From Spirillospora albida (GTDB lineage: Bacteria > Actinomycetota > Actinomycetes > Streptosporangiales > Streptosporangiaceae), in the NCBI RefSeq assembly GCF_000718255.1, contig NZ_JOFJ01000002.1:62001-126000 (forward strand): a stretch of DNA of 64,000 nucleotides, in the 5' to 3' direction. A model generated the notes under the pieces. The model was not told the origin of the DNA. It searched no databases and was given only the letters and a program-made list of their open reading frames with translations. The position numbers and the translations under genes are program-made. Positions within the stretch are counted from its first letter, which is position 1. Each line of letters begins with the position of its first letter. Below, in pieces: positions 31,797 through 39,872 of the stretch.

Positions 31797-32672
31797 GTGG
31801 GCGCGATGAACGGCCGGGTGGCGGTGGTGACGGGCGCGGCCCGAGGACTCGGCGCCCTCTTCGCCAAGCGGCTGTCCGAACGCGGCATGCGCGTCGCCCT
31901 GCTGGGCCTCGAGCCGGAAGAGCTCGCCAAGAACGCGGCCGACTGCGGACCCGAGGCCACCCACTGGGAGGTCGACGTCACCTCCGATGAGGAGCTCGCC
32001 CGCGTCGCGTCCAAGATCAAGGAGCACTACGGACGCGTCGACATCGTCATCGCGAACGCCGGCATCGCCACCGGCGGCCCCGTGGAGCACTCCGACCCGC
32101 GCACGTTCAACCGCGTCATCGAGGTCAACCTTCTGGGCAGCGTCGCGACGGCCCGCGCGTTCCTCCCCGCCCTGCGCGAGAGCAAGGGGTACTACTTCCA
32201 GGTCGCGTCGCTGGCCGCCCTCTGCGCCGCCCCCATGATGGCCGCCTACTGCGCGAGCAAGTCCGGAGTGGAGGCGTTCGCCCACTCGCTCCGTGCCGAG
32301 GTCGCCCACCATGGTGTCGACGTCGGGATCGGCTATCTCAGCTGGACGGACACGGACATGGTCCGAGGCGCCGACGAGGACGCCGCCCTCCGCGATATGC
32401 GGGCGAGCCTCCCGTTCCCGGCGAACCGCACCTACCCCCTCGAACCCACCGTCGACCGCCTCATCCGCGGCATCGAGCGGCGCCGCGCCCACGTGTACGG
32501 CCAGCCGTGGCTGCCGTTCCTGCAGGCGGGCCGCGCCATCATCCCCGCCACCATCACCCGGCACGCCCGCCGCACCCTCGCCGAGTTCGAGTCCCGCTGG
32601 CTCGCCGCCGGAGGGTCCAACCGCCTCGTCGGCGCGGGCGGCGCCGCCAACGACCCCTCCAGGCGGCCATGA
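31797..32672 (+). CDS. Short-chain dehydrogenase/reductase
   Basis: 291 residues. The NAD(P)-binding motif TGAARGLGALFAKRL opens the Rossmann fold, with NAGIATGG, and the catalytic Ser and Tyr-Lys in VASLAALCAAPMMAAYCASKSG (YCASK). A C-terminal extension of about 50 basic residues (PATITRHARRTLAEFE) is shared with SDRs linked to lipid or mycolate-like metabolism. The GTG is supported by GCAGGAGG. It overlaps the next gene by 4 bases (ATGA), so the pair is co-translated. Substrate unknown. Confidence 0.9.
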   Translation: MGAMNGRVAVVTGAARGLGALFAKRLSERGMRVALLGLEPEELAKNAADCGPEATHWEVDVTSDEELARVASKIKEHYGRVDIVIANAGIATGGPVEHSDPRTFNRVIEVNLLGSVATARAFLPALRESKGYYFQVASLAALCAAPMMAAYCASKSGVEAFAHSLRAEVAHHGVDVGIGYLSWTDTDMVRGADEDAALRDMRASLPFPANRTYPLEPTVDRLIRGIERRRAHVYGQPWLPFLQAGRAIIPATITRHARRTLAEFESRWLAAGGSNRLVGAGGAANDPSRRP

Positions 32673-33112
32673 GCGCCGTCACCCGCTACCTGACCGGCCA
32701 TCTCGACGAGATCGCCGCGGAGGTGGCCGGTGAGATCACCGCGCGGGGCGCCGCGTGCGGCTTCCTCCGCGACCTCGACCTGCGCACCCCCGTCCTGGAC
32801 GCCCTCGCCGTCTGCACGAACACCGACGGCAAGGCGGCCGCCCTGGCCGCGTTCCGCGATCTCGGCGCCCAGGCGGCCCGCGCCGGGCAGGACGCCCACG
32901 TGGTCGAAGCGGCGCTGCGAGCCGGCGGACGAGTGCTCGTCCGCCGGCTCGCCAACGCCGCCGCGACGCTCTACCCGCCGACAGGTGAATTCATCACCGT
33001 CATGGAGGACGCCTTCACCGGCGAGAGCGAATTCGTGCGCGCCGCGATCGACGCCCACCGCCTCGCCGCCGCGCAGCGCCTTTTCACCTACCTGCACGGG
33101 ACGGGCTCGTAG
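32669..33112 (+). CDS. Stand-alone helical domain resembling PucR/RsbRD N-terminus
   Basis: 147 residues, all-helical. TRYLTGHLDEIAAEVAGEI, FRDLGAQAARAGQDAHVVEAALRAGGRVLVRRLANAA and FTGESEFVRAAIDAHRLAAAQRL recall the N-terminal sensory domain of actinomycete PucR/CdaR regulators, but no C-terminal HTH follows: the next gene is on the other strand 3 bases away. It could be a truncated regulator or a free domain acting in trans. ATGA overlap couples it to the SDR. Confidence 0.55.
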   Translation: MSAVTRYLTGHLDEIAAEVAGEITARGAACGFLRDLDLRTPVLDALAVCTNTDGKAAALAAFRDLGAQAARAGQDAHVVEAALRAGGRVLVRRLANAAATLYPPTGEFITVMEDAFTGESEFVRAAIDAHRLAAAQRLFTYLHGTGS

Positions 33113-33115
33113 CGG

Positions 33116-34774
33116 TCACATCGCGTGCTCGGCCCGCTCGTTCGGGACGCAGTGCGTCATCTTCAGCCCGTCCACGTTCCGAGGCCCGTTCTTGCCGAGT
33201 TTCGAGAGCCGCTCCCGGTCCTCGTCCGTGAGGGTCTGGCCCGGCAGGGGCTCCAGATGCGAGACGTCGGCGGGGCCGATTTCGAGACCCTCTCCGACTC
33301 GCAGGCCCAGTTCGTCCTCGACGAGGAGGAAATGCCAGACCATGCGCTCCTGGATCGGCCGGTCGCACTGCGACAGCAGTTTGATGAAGTTGTTCACGAG
33401 GTCGTCCCGCTCCCACTGCTCCATCAGCCGGAAGCGCTGCCCGGCCTGCTTGTAGTCGTTGGTCCGCGGGATCCGCTTCCGCGTGAGCCGGCCGGTGATC
33501 TCCGGCCCCTGCTCGTCATGTGCCGGATCCTGCGCCTCCCGAAGCCCGCCGGTGATGGACGGCTCGTAATTGACGTGCGGATTCTCGCCGGCCCCGTCGA
33601 CGAAGTAGGTCATCTGCCCGTCGCGCTGATTGGTCCGGACATCGGCGTTCTTCGCGTGGTTGACCGGCAGCTGCAGGTAGTTCGGCCCCACCCGGTAGCG
33701 CTGCGTGTCGCTGTAGGAGAAGGTCCGCCCGATCAGCATCTTGTCGTCGGAGAAGTCGAGGCCGTCCACCAGGACGCCCGTCCCGAAGGCGATCTGCTCG
33801 TTCTCGGCGAAGTTGTTGTCCACGTTCCTGTCGAGGACGATCCGGCCCACCGGCTTCGCCGGGAACTGATCCTCCGGCCAAACCTTCGTGTCGTCGAGCG
33901 GGTCGAAGTCCAGCTCCGGATGGTCGTGGTCGTCCATCATCTGGACGAGGAGCTCCCATTCGGGATGGTCGCCCCGGTCGATCGCCTCGTGCAGATCACG
34001 CGTGGCGTGCCCGACGTCATGCGCCTGCACGGCCGCCGCGTCCGCCTCGGTCATGCTCCGGACGCCCTGCTTCGGCATCCAGTGGTACTTCACCAGCTTC
34101 GTCTCGCCGGCCTCGTTCACCCACTTGTAAGTGTTCACGCCGAAGCCCTGCTGATGCCGGTAATCCGCCGGGATCCCGCGCGGCGAGAACAGGTTCACGA
34201 GCATGTGCATCGATTCCGGCGTCTGCGACATGAAGTCGAAGATGCGATTCGGCTCCTGCCGGAACGTCACCGGGTCCGGCTTCAGCGCGTGGATGACGTC
34301 CGGGAACTTGATGGCGTCCCGAATGAAGAAGACCGCCAGGTTGTTCCCGACGAGGTCCCAGTTCCCGTCCTCGGTGTAGAACTTGATGGCGAACCCGCGC
34401 GGGTCGCGCGCGCACTCCGACGAGTCGCGTCCGCCGATGACGGTGGAGAACCGCAGCGCGATCGGCGTCTTCTTGCCCTGCTCCTGAAAGAGCTTCGCCC
34501 TCGTGAACGCGGCGATCGGCTCGTCGCCCCACTTCCCGTACGCCTCGAAGAACCCGTACGAGGTCACGCCCCGAGCGTGGACGACCCGCTCCGGAATCCG
34601 CTCCCGGTCGAAGTGGCTGATCTTCTCCAGGAACTGGTAGTTCTCCAGCGTCGCGGGCCCGCGGGCCCCGATCGTCCGCTGGTTCTGGTTGTCGTGGACC
34701 GGGTGCCCCTGCCGGTTCGTCAGCACCGGCCGCTCGTCCCCGGCTCCCGGTCCCTTGCTCGACACGTCCGTCAT
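33116..34774 (-). CDS. katA: Monofunctional haem catalase
   Basis: 552 residues. Dismutates hydrogen peroxide. It carries the catalytic signature FDRERIPERVVHARG with the distal His, the distal Asn region WDLVGNNLAVFFIRD and the proximal haem-ligand motif GRTFSYSDTQRYRVGPNY. A C-terminal extension of about 50 residues beyond the core is usual for clade 1/3 enzymes in actinomycetes. ATG start. The upstream 144 bases hold a CAAGCGCTTG palindrome (34899-34908) but no identifiable regulator gene. Confidence 0.96.
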   Translation of the reverse strand: MTDVSSKGPGAGDERPVLTNRQGHPVHDNQNQRTIGARGPATLENYQFLEKISHFDRERIPERVVHARGVTSYGFFEAYGKWGDEPIAAFTRAKLFQEQGKKTPIALRFSTVIGGRDSSECARDPRGFAIKFYTEDGNWDLVGNNLAVFFIRDAIKFPDVIHALKPDPVTFRQEPNRIFDFMSQTPESMHMLVNLFSPRGIPADYRHQQGFGVNTYKWVNEAGETKLVKYHWMPKQGVRSMTEADAAAVQAHDVGHATRDLHEAIDRGDHPEWELLVQMMDDHDHPELDFDPLDDTKVWPEDQFPAKPVGRIVLDRNVDNNFAENEQIAFGTGVLVDGLDFSDDKMLIGRTFSYSDTQRYRVGPNYLQLPVNHAKNADVRTNQRDGQMTYFVDGAGENPHVNYEPSITGGLREAQDPAHDEQGPEITGRLTRKRIPRTNDYKQAGQRFRLMEQWERDDLVNNFIKLLSQCDRPIQERMVWHFLLVEDELGLRVGEGLEIGPADVSHLEPLPGQTLTDEDRERLSKLGKNGPRNVDGLKMTHCVPNERAEHAM

Positions 34775-34918
34775 GACGACGCCTCCTCTCGTCCCGGCCC
34801 GAGACCGGGTCTCCGACTCACCAACGCGCCCCTACCCGAAGGCGGACAGAGCAGACACGGAGGCACCGAAATTCCGTTCGGCAGCGACGCTGAGCATGCA
34901 AGCGCTTGAATATCCGTT

Positions 34919-35344
34919 GTGGCGCTCTATACCAAGGACGACATCCTCCGGCAGGCCGGCGGCAAGTCGTACGACCGAGGCATCGCGTACATCGACGCGA
35001 TCGAGGAACTGTCCGCCGACGACAAATACGTGGACGCCGCCGTCCGCGGCTCGGAGTTGTATGAGGTTCGCATCCACCTCCGCTCGCGCGGCCTTCACGG
35101 TGAGTGCGACTGCCCGTGGGGTGAAGAGGGCAACTTCTGCAAGCACTGCGTGGCGGTAGCCCTCGTCTACCTGTACGAACAGGAACACGGGAACAAGGTG
35201 GATGAACGGTTCGACGTGCGCGCCTACCTGCGGTCACTCGACCACGAGACTCTCGTCGGCCTTCTGGCGGAAGCCGCGGAGGGCGACCGTACGCTCCGGA
35301 AAGCACTGGAGCGGCGTGGACGAGAGGCTCGGGGACTGCGGTAG
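34919..35344 (+). CDS. Short SWIM zinc-finger protein
   Basis: 141 residues. The SWIM zinc finger CDCPWGEEGNFCKHC (CxC...CxH type) lies at about residues 62-76, preceded by the usual YDRGIAYIDAIEELSADDKYVDAAVRG. Actinomycete SWIM proteins of this family normally run several hundred residues further; this one stops after about 60 residues, so it may be truncated. No good ribosome site precedes the GTG, and the N-terminus could lie elsewhere. SWIM domains bind DNA or proteins. Confidence 0.65.
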   Translation: MALYTKDDILRQAGGKSYDRGIAYIDAIEELSADDKYVDAAVRGSELYEVRIHLRSRGLHGECDCPWGEEGNFCKHCVAVALVYLYEQEHGNKVDERFDVRAYLRSLDHETLVGLLAEAAEGDRTLRKALERRGREARGLR

Positions 35345-35423
35345 CCAGGACGGGCCGCGACCTTGCCAGTATTCGTTGGTGAAGTGACAAGATTTCGGTG
35401 CTCGTCAACGTCAGACTGCGCCC

Positions 35424-35717
35424 ATGAGGAAACTGAGCAAGGTGGTAGGTGTTCTGGCCCTGTCCGGAGCGCTGACCTGCGTGGCGGCTCCCGTCCAGGC
35501 CGAGCCGAAGCCGGAGACCGAGCATCGGATCCCGGAGAGCATCCTTAAGCAGCTGCCCGAGCCTGTCAGGACGGCGGCGCAGGACAAGTTCGGTGACATC
35601 GGCTGGGACGAGAAGGGGCCCTACATCGTTCTCCAGGGCAACATGACCTGCCGCATCCACATCTTGAACCCGCGAGAGTGGGCATGGCTCTTCGGGACGA
35701 GCCCCTGCTGGTTCTGA
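35424..35717 (+). CDS. Small secreted protein
   Basis: 97 residues with a clear signal peptide (KLSKVVGVLALSGALTCVAAPVQA, cleavage before EPKPE). The mature part of about 73 residues is Glu/Pro-rich at first, then has a compact segment (DEKGPYIVLQGN) and two cysteines (TCRIH and SPCWF at the very end) that could form a disulfide. No family recognised. Convergent with a MarR gene. Confidence 0.65.
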   Translation: MRKLSKVVGVLALSGALTCVAAPVQAEPKPETEHRIPESILKQLPEPVRTAAQDKFGDIGWDEKGPYIVLQGNMTCRIHILNPREWAWLFGTSPCWF

Positions 35718-35730
35718 CGCACGTCCGCGC

Positions 35731-36186
35731 TCAAGGCCCCTCACCCCGGGTGATCTGGGCCTTGAGGAGCCGGACGGTCATATCGCGGAAGGCGCGCAGC
35801 TCGTCGTCGGACAGGGCGGAGAACCACTCCGCGACCGCGGCGTGGTCGGCGGGATTGCGGGCCTGCCAGTAGTCGGCGTTGACGGTGGTGGCGCGGAGGA
35901 CGCGACGCCGGCCGTCCGCCGGGTCCGGGTGGACGGCGAGCATGCCCTTGCGTTCGAGTGAGGTGACGAGCTGCGCGACGTTCTGGTGCGAGGTGCCGAG
36001 GAACGCGGCGGCCTGGGTGACCGAGGGGCCGTCAAGGCGTTCGACCGCCGTGAGGAGCGCGGCCTGCTGGGTGGTCAGACCGTCCGGGCGGAGCCGTTCG
36101 TCCATCTGGTTGCGCAGCCGGAGCGCGAGGCCGAGCAGGGCCCGGAACGCCTCCACCGCGTCTCGGGTCTTCTGATCATCGGACAT
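35731..36186 (-). CDS. MarR-family transcriptional regulator
   Basis: 151 residues. The winged helix (about 38-105) shows LTTQQAALLTAVERLDGPSVTQAAAFLGTSHQNVAQLVTSLERKG and wing DPADGRRRVLRATT. It is divergent from a glycosyltransferase with only 18 bases between the start codons, most of it a perfect palindrome, so one bound dimer would block both genes. The antibiotic or toxic substrate inactivated by the glycosyltransferase is a plausible inducer (inference). Confidence 0.9.
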   Translation of the reverse strand: MSDDQKTRDAVEAFRALLGLALRLRNQMDERLRPDGLTTQQAALLTAVERLDGPSVTQAAAFLGTSHQNVAQLVTSLERKGMLAVHPDPADGRRRVLRATTVNADYWQARNPADHAAVAEWFSALSDDELRAFRDMTVRLLKAQITRGEGP

Positions 36187-36188
36187 AA

Positions 36189-36200
36189 GTAATATATTAC
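36189..36200. promoter_or_regulatory. Perfect palindrome between marR and glycosyltransferase starts
   Basis: GTAATATATTAC is a perfect 12-bp palindrome, all but four bases A/T, in the 18-bp gap (36187-36204) between two divergent ATG codons. Core promoter elements must overlap it or lie inside the coding regions, and at least one mRNA is probably leaderless. Confidence 0.75.
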
Positions 36201-36204
36201 CTAC

Positions 36205-37386
36205 ATGATCTCACTGCTGCCGAACGTCGCGTACCTCTCCGAGACCTCGCGCATGCTGGAGATCCACCGCGCGCTGGCCGCCCGCGGATCTCCCGTCCGG
36301 CTCGCCACCCATGGCGGCACCCACGAGAACCTCCTCGACGTCCCGTACGACATCATCCCGCCGCGCATGGACGCCGCGCGATGCGCCCGGTTCGTCCAGG
36401 ACGGCGTCGGGATCGGCGCCTGGGACCAGTCGATGTACTCCGACGAGGAGATGCGCGCGCACGTCCTGGCCGAGGCCGAGTACTTCCAAACGCACGGGGT
36501 GAGGGTGGCCGTCACCGGGTTCACCCTGACGGCGCTGCTCTCGACGCGGCTGGCGGGGGTTCGCCTCGTCACCGAGCACGCGGGCATCTTCGTCCCGCCC
36601 GTCACCGGCGAGTACCCGGCCGACCTGCGGATCCACTGCGACGGCTTCAACCGGGTCGCTGCCTCCCTGGGCGTCGAGCCGGTCCCGAGCCTGGCCGCGC
36701 TGCTCATGGGGGACCTGACGCTGGTGCCAGAACTCCCCGAGGTGACGGGCGTCCCGGTCGCGGACATGGAGGCGTGGTCGCCGGGCGCTGACCCCCGCTA
36801 CCGGCCCGGCGCCCGACTGCGCTACACCGGCCCGCTTTTCGCCCATCTCGACGTCCCCACCCCGCCCGGGATAGATGACTTCCTGGACGCGCCGGGCCCG
36901 GTCGCGTACGTCGCGCTGACCAGTACCGGCCCCGACCTCGTCCGCGTGGTCGTTGAGGCGCTGCTGACCGTCGACGGCCTTCGCATCCTGGTCGCGGCGA
37001 CCGTCCACGACCTCACCGACCTGAACTCCGACCGAGTCTTCGTCGCCGACGTCCTCCCCAGCCACAAGATCATGCCGCGCATCGCCCTTGCGGTGACGGC
37101 GGGCGGTCAGGGCAGCGTCCAGACGGCTCTTGCCTCCGGGACGCCGCTGATCGCCATTCCGCTCCAGCCCGAGCAGGCGCTCAACGTCAGCGTGGCCGAA
37201 AAGCTGGGCGCCGCCCGCGCCCTGGCCCCGGACGCCGTTTCAGAGTTGCCGGCCCTGGCGAAGGAGATGCTCGCCACCGACAGCTACCGGCAAGCAGCCG
37301 TCCGCATCCGCGACCTGTACCGCACCACCGACGGGCCCGGCCGCGCAGCCGAGTGCATCCACGAACTCTTGGAAGCGAACAGCTGA
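36205..37386 (+). CDS. GT1-family (UDP-glycosyl/macrolide-type) glycosyltransferase
   Basis: 393 residues with the two Rossmann halves of a GT-B enzyme. The N-terminus ISLLPNVAYLSETSRMLEIHRALAARG and LATHGG form the acceptor side; the donor-binding motif AVTAGGQGSVQTALASGTPLIAIPLQPEQALN matches the MGT/GT1 family that sugar-tags macrolides, flavonoids or lipids. It lacks a signal peptide. Regulation by the divergent MarR makes a drug-inactivating role attractive but unproven. The ATG is the family start. Confidence 0.88.
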   Translation: MISLLPNVAYLSETSRMLEIHRALAARGSPVRLATHGGTHENLLDVPYDIIPPRMDAARCARFVQDGVGIGAWDQSMYSDEEMRAHVLAEAEYFQTHGVRVAVTGFTLTALLSTRLAGVRLVTEHAGIFVPPVTGEYPADLRIHCDGFNRVAASLGVEPVPSLAALLMGDLTLVPELPEVTGVPVADMEAWSPGADPRYRPGARLRYTGPLFAHLDVPTPPGIDDFLDAPGPVAYVALTSTGPDLVRVVVEALLTVDGLRILVAATVHDLTDLNSDRVFVADVLPSHKIMPRIALAVTAGGQGSVQTALASGTPLIAIPLQPEQALNVSVAEKLGAARALAPDAVSELPALAKEMLATDSYRQAAVRIRDLYRTTDGPGRAAECIHELLEANS

Positions 37387-37408
37387 CCTCGCCCCGAGAC
37401 CCTGAATA

Positions 37409-37602
37409 AGGCGTCGAATCCGGCAACCTCGCCCTGAGGAGCGGCACCGACCTGCTCCAGGAACTCGCTCGGGTAAGGCCCTGCACCAGGGTCAGGCAGT
37501 TACGTCTCGTACAGGAGCCCCGGCGGTAGTCGCGGAACCAGGCGTGGTCAGTGCTGGTAATGCCCGCATCCTGCCAACGGCCACCGACGGCGCGGTGCAC
37601 AA
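37409..37602 (-). pseudogene. Frameshifted DUF6461 gene fragment
   Basis: This 194-base stretch is an obvious degraded copy of the 5' end of the DUF6461-Lsr2 gene at 43904-44746 and its upstream bases (44593-44790). Shared strings include GACCTGCTCCAGGAACTC and GCGGAACCAGGCGT. The ATG has become ATT (DHAWFRDYRRGS against DYAWFRNYRRGS), and one base is missing after CLTLVQGL, breaking the frame. The rest of the gene is absent. Confidence 0.85.
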
Positions 37603-37688
37603 CGATCTCCCCCGAACCACCGAAGGCCGGTCGCCGATAGCCAACGAACATCACTCTCGGCAGTCAGCAGTGACTTAAAGTGCTCTCC

Positions 37689-38549
37689 ATGCGCGTTCCG
37701 ACTTTGTCCGGTGCCTGCCAGAACCTATGGGACCCCACCGAGGCGGCAAAGGTCATGGTGCCGCTGACCGGCGTCCTCGCCGGCTTCATGTTTTCGGCGA
37801 TCGTCGTCCTCATCACCGTGAACCGGCCGACCGGCACCGGCCGGACCGAGGCGTTCTTCGCCCTCCGCCTCCAGGTCATTGCGCTTATGACCGCAGTGGT
37901 GGCGGCCAGCTCCAACATCAACATCGCGGGTGAGAAGGTGTGTCTGCGGGCCCGAACGGAATGGGTGCTGTCCGCGGGCATGCTGTGGACGGCCGTGACC
38001 CTGATGAGCATCTCCCTCATCTGGCTACTGGTCGCCTATTACTGGACTTCCCCCGAGGTGCTGCGCCTACTGATCGGGGCCGCCTACTTCGTCCTCTTCG
38101 GCAGGCTCGTCGGCGCCCTGCTCTCCGCCAACAGCTACGTCTCCGACCTCCTCCCAGGCAGTCATGTCGCCTTTCACGCGGCTACCTGGATCGCCACCGT
38201 CCTCGCCGTATGTCCGACACTCATGCTCGCGTCCAGGACTCAACGCCCGCACGCCTGGGAAACCCGCATCACGGCATGCTCAAGGGCGGCCATCACCTAT
38301 CTGGTGCTGTCCTTCGTGGGCTTCGACTTGGTCGCCGCCACTGAAGCGACTCACTGGTCCACGCCGACGAAGCCTCTCGTCTACCTGTGTGGAGTTCTGA
38401 CTCTGCTCCCGGCTCTGCTCCTCTTCCCCTTCATCTTTCGGTCGATCCCCCACCCGACGGCGCAGAACGAGACCGCCGGCTCGGATCTCCATGACAGCGG
38501 CCATCGGCAATGCCGAACTGAATCGCCGGGACGTCTCAGGGAGAGGTGA
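37689..38549 (+). CDS. Multi-pass membrane protein, unknown function
   Basis: 286 residues with about seven hydrophobic segments (for example VMVPLTGVLAGFMFSAIVVLI, VLSAGMLWTAVTLMSISLIWLLVAYYW, FVGFDLVAATE followed by VYLCGVLTLLPALLLFPFIF) and a polar C-terminal tail. No known transporter or enzyme motif is visible. It starts just after the DUF6461 fragment and its last 14 bases overlap the convergent secreted-protein gene. ATG at 37689 chosen; GTG at 37680 is possible. Confidence 0.6.
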   Translation: MRVPTLSGACQNLWDPTEAAKVMVPLTGVLAGFMFSAIVVLITVNRPTGTGRTEAFFALRLQVIALMTAVVAASSNINIAGEKVCLRARTEWVLSAGMLWTAVTLMSISLIWLLVAYYWTSPEVLRLLIGAAYFVLFGRLVGALLSANSYVSDLLPGSHVAFHAATWIATVLAVCPTLMLASRTQRPHAWETRITACSRAAITYLVLSFVGFDLVAATEATHWSTPTKPLVYLCGVLTLLPALLLFPFIFRSIPHPTAQNETAGSDLHDSGHRQCRTESPGRLRER

Positions 38550-39603
38550 GCAGCAGGGGCGAATTGTTCCGGGTGTTTCCGGTGACCCAGATCCGTCCGC
38601 TCGGTGCCACAGAGACGTCGTGCGCCCACGCCTCGACCGGGGTGGCGAACGTCTGCCAGGTGCCGCCGGCGTACCGCAGTAGCGGCGCGGTGCCGTACAG
38701 GAACGCGCGGCTGAGAACCACGAGCGGATTGCCGTCCTTGTCCAGCCGCACCTTCGAGCCGTGGCTGTCGAAGGCGCCTGCGGGGGGCGCGGTCCATGTC
38801 GTCCGGTTCCAGCGGTACAGGGTGTCCCAGGTGAGCGCCCAGACCGACCCATCGGCGGCAGGTGCGACGCTGGTGACGCACCGCTCCGTGGGAAGCGGGG
38901 GCAGCGTCGTCCAAATGGAGCCGTTCCAGCGCAGGACGACCGATTCTTGGCGTTCGGTGATGGTGTTGTAGCGGCAGCTTCCGGTCCATGCCTCGTTGGC
39001 GTTGCGCGCCTGGAGGTCGGCCAGCCCGTACTGCAACGGGCGGGCAACGGGATCGGCCACCCATGTGTTGCCGACGCGGCGGAACAGCACAGGCAAGAGC
39101 TGGTTGCCCGGCCCTGGCCCGTCGATCTGGACCCACACCCCGGCCGGGCCGGCCCACAGGCGGGTGCCGTAGGCGTAGGCGACATCGGGCGGTGCGGCGA
39201 CGGGCTGGAACGCGCTGCCGTCGAACCGGGCCAGATAGAGGCGCTCCCCGTCCTGGACGCCCCATGCCCAGATTTCGCCGCCGTGCGCGACGACCTGCGC
39301 GATGCTGCCGGTCCCGGACCAGCCGTTGAGGGGATACTCCTTCCATTGCGAGCCCATCCGTCGACGCACCACCGGGTTGCCGTGGTTGTCACCGAACTGT
39401 CCTTGGCGTCCGGCGACCCATGCCTCCGTATCGGTGACGGCGGCGACGCTGTATATCCCGGCACTGGGCCACAGGAACGGCAGCGGGACGTCCTTCAGCG
39501 CGGCGGGCGGGGGCTCGGCGTGTACGGCGGGCACGGGGGCCAAGGCGACGAACACGACGGCCGCGACGGCCAGGTGGGCGGGAAAGGGTCTCATGCCGGA
39601 CAT
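38536..39603 (-). CDS. Secreted beta-propeller-like protein
   Basis: 355 residues. A signal peptide (PFPAHLAVAAVVFVALAPVPAVHA) is followed by a chain of Trp-rich repeats of roughly 50 residues, such as AAVTDTEAWVAGRQG, AHGGEIWAWGVQDGERLYLARFDG, PAADGSVWALTWDTLYRWN and VAPSGRIWVTGNTRNNSP. The pattern suggests a beta-propeller or Kelch/PQQ-like fold outside the cell. No enzyme motif. Three in-frame ATG codons (39606, 39603, 39594) compete as the start. Confidence 0.72.
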   Translation of the reverse strand: MSGMRPFPAHLAVAAVVFVALAPVPAVHAEPPPAALKDVPLPFLWPSAGIYSVAAVTDTEAWVAGRQGQFGDNHGNPVVRRRMGSQWKEYPLNGWSGTGSIAQVVAHGGEIWAWGVQDGERLYLARFDGSAFQPVAAPPDVAYAYGTRLWAGPAGVWVQIDGPGPGNQLLPVLFRRVGNTWVADPVARPLQYGLADLQARNANEAWTGSCRYNTITERQESVVLRWNGSIWTTLPPLPTERCVTSVAPAADGSVWALTWDTLYRWNRTTWTAPPAGAFDSHGSKVRLDKDGNPLVVLSRAFLYGTAPLLRYAGGTWQTFATPVEAWAHDVSVAPSGRIWVTGNTRNNSPLLLTSP

Positions 39604-39872
39604 CATCTGGCCGACCGGATGAAGATGCCAGTGTCCACTGGACCCATCGGCGGCGATCGCGCGTCCGATGACGGCCGTCGCCAAGGTGGCACAGCGTATT
39701 TGCGGGCGTGCTGTTGAACATGTCGTGGACCGTCTACGAAGTGAACGATGCGCCGTCCGGCACACGTCGCTGTCCTGAGGCGAGCGAGCGAGCGCCGACC
39801 GAACTTCGGAGACAACGCCGCGTTTCTTGCCGGCCTCCCGGACTATGACCACAAGAGCGGTTTGCCCTTAGA

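Noticed and set aside
37187..37654. Minus-strand open frame with a DHAWFRDYRRG segment
   Set aside because: It joins unrelated frames; the recognizable part is the frameshifted DUF6461 fragment, listed as a pseudogene.
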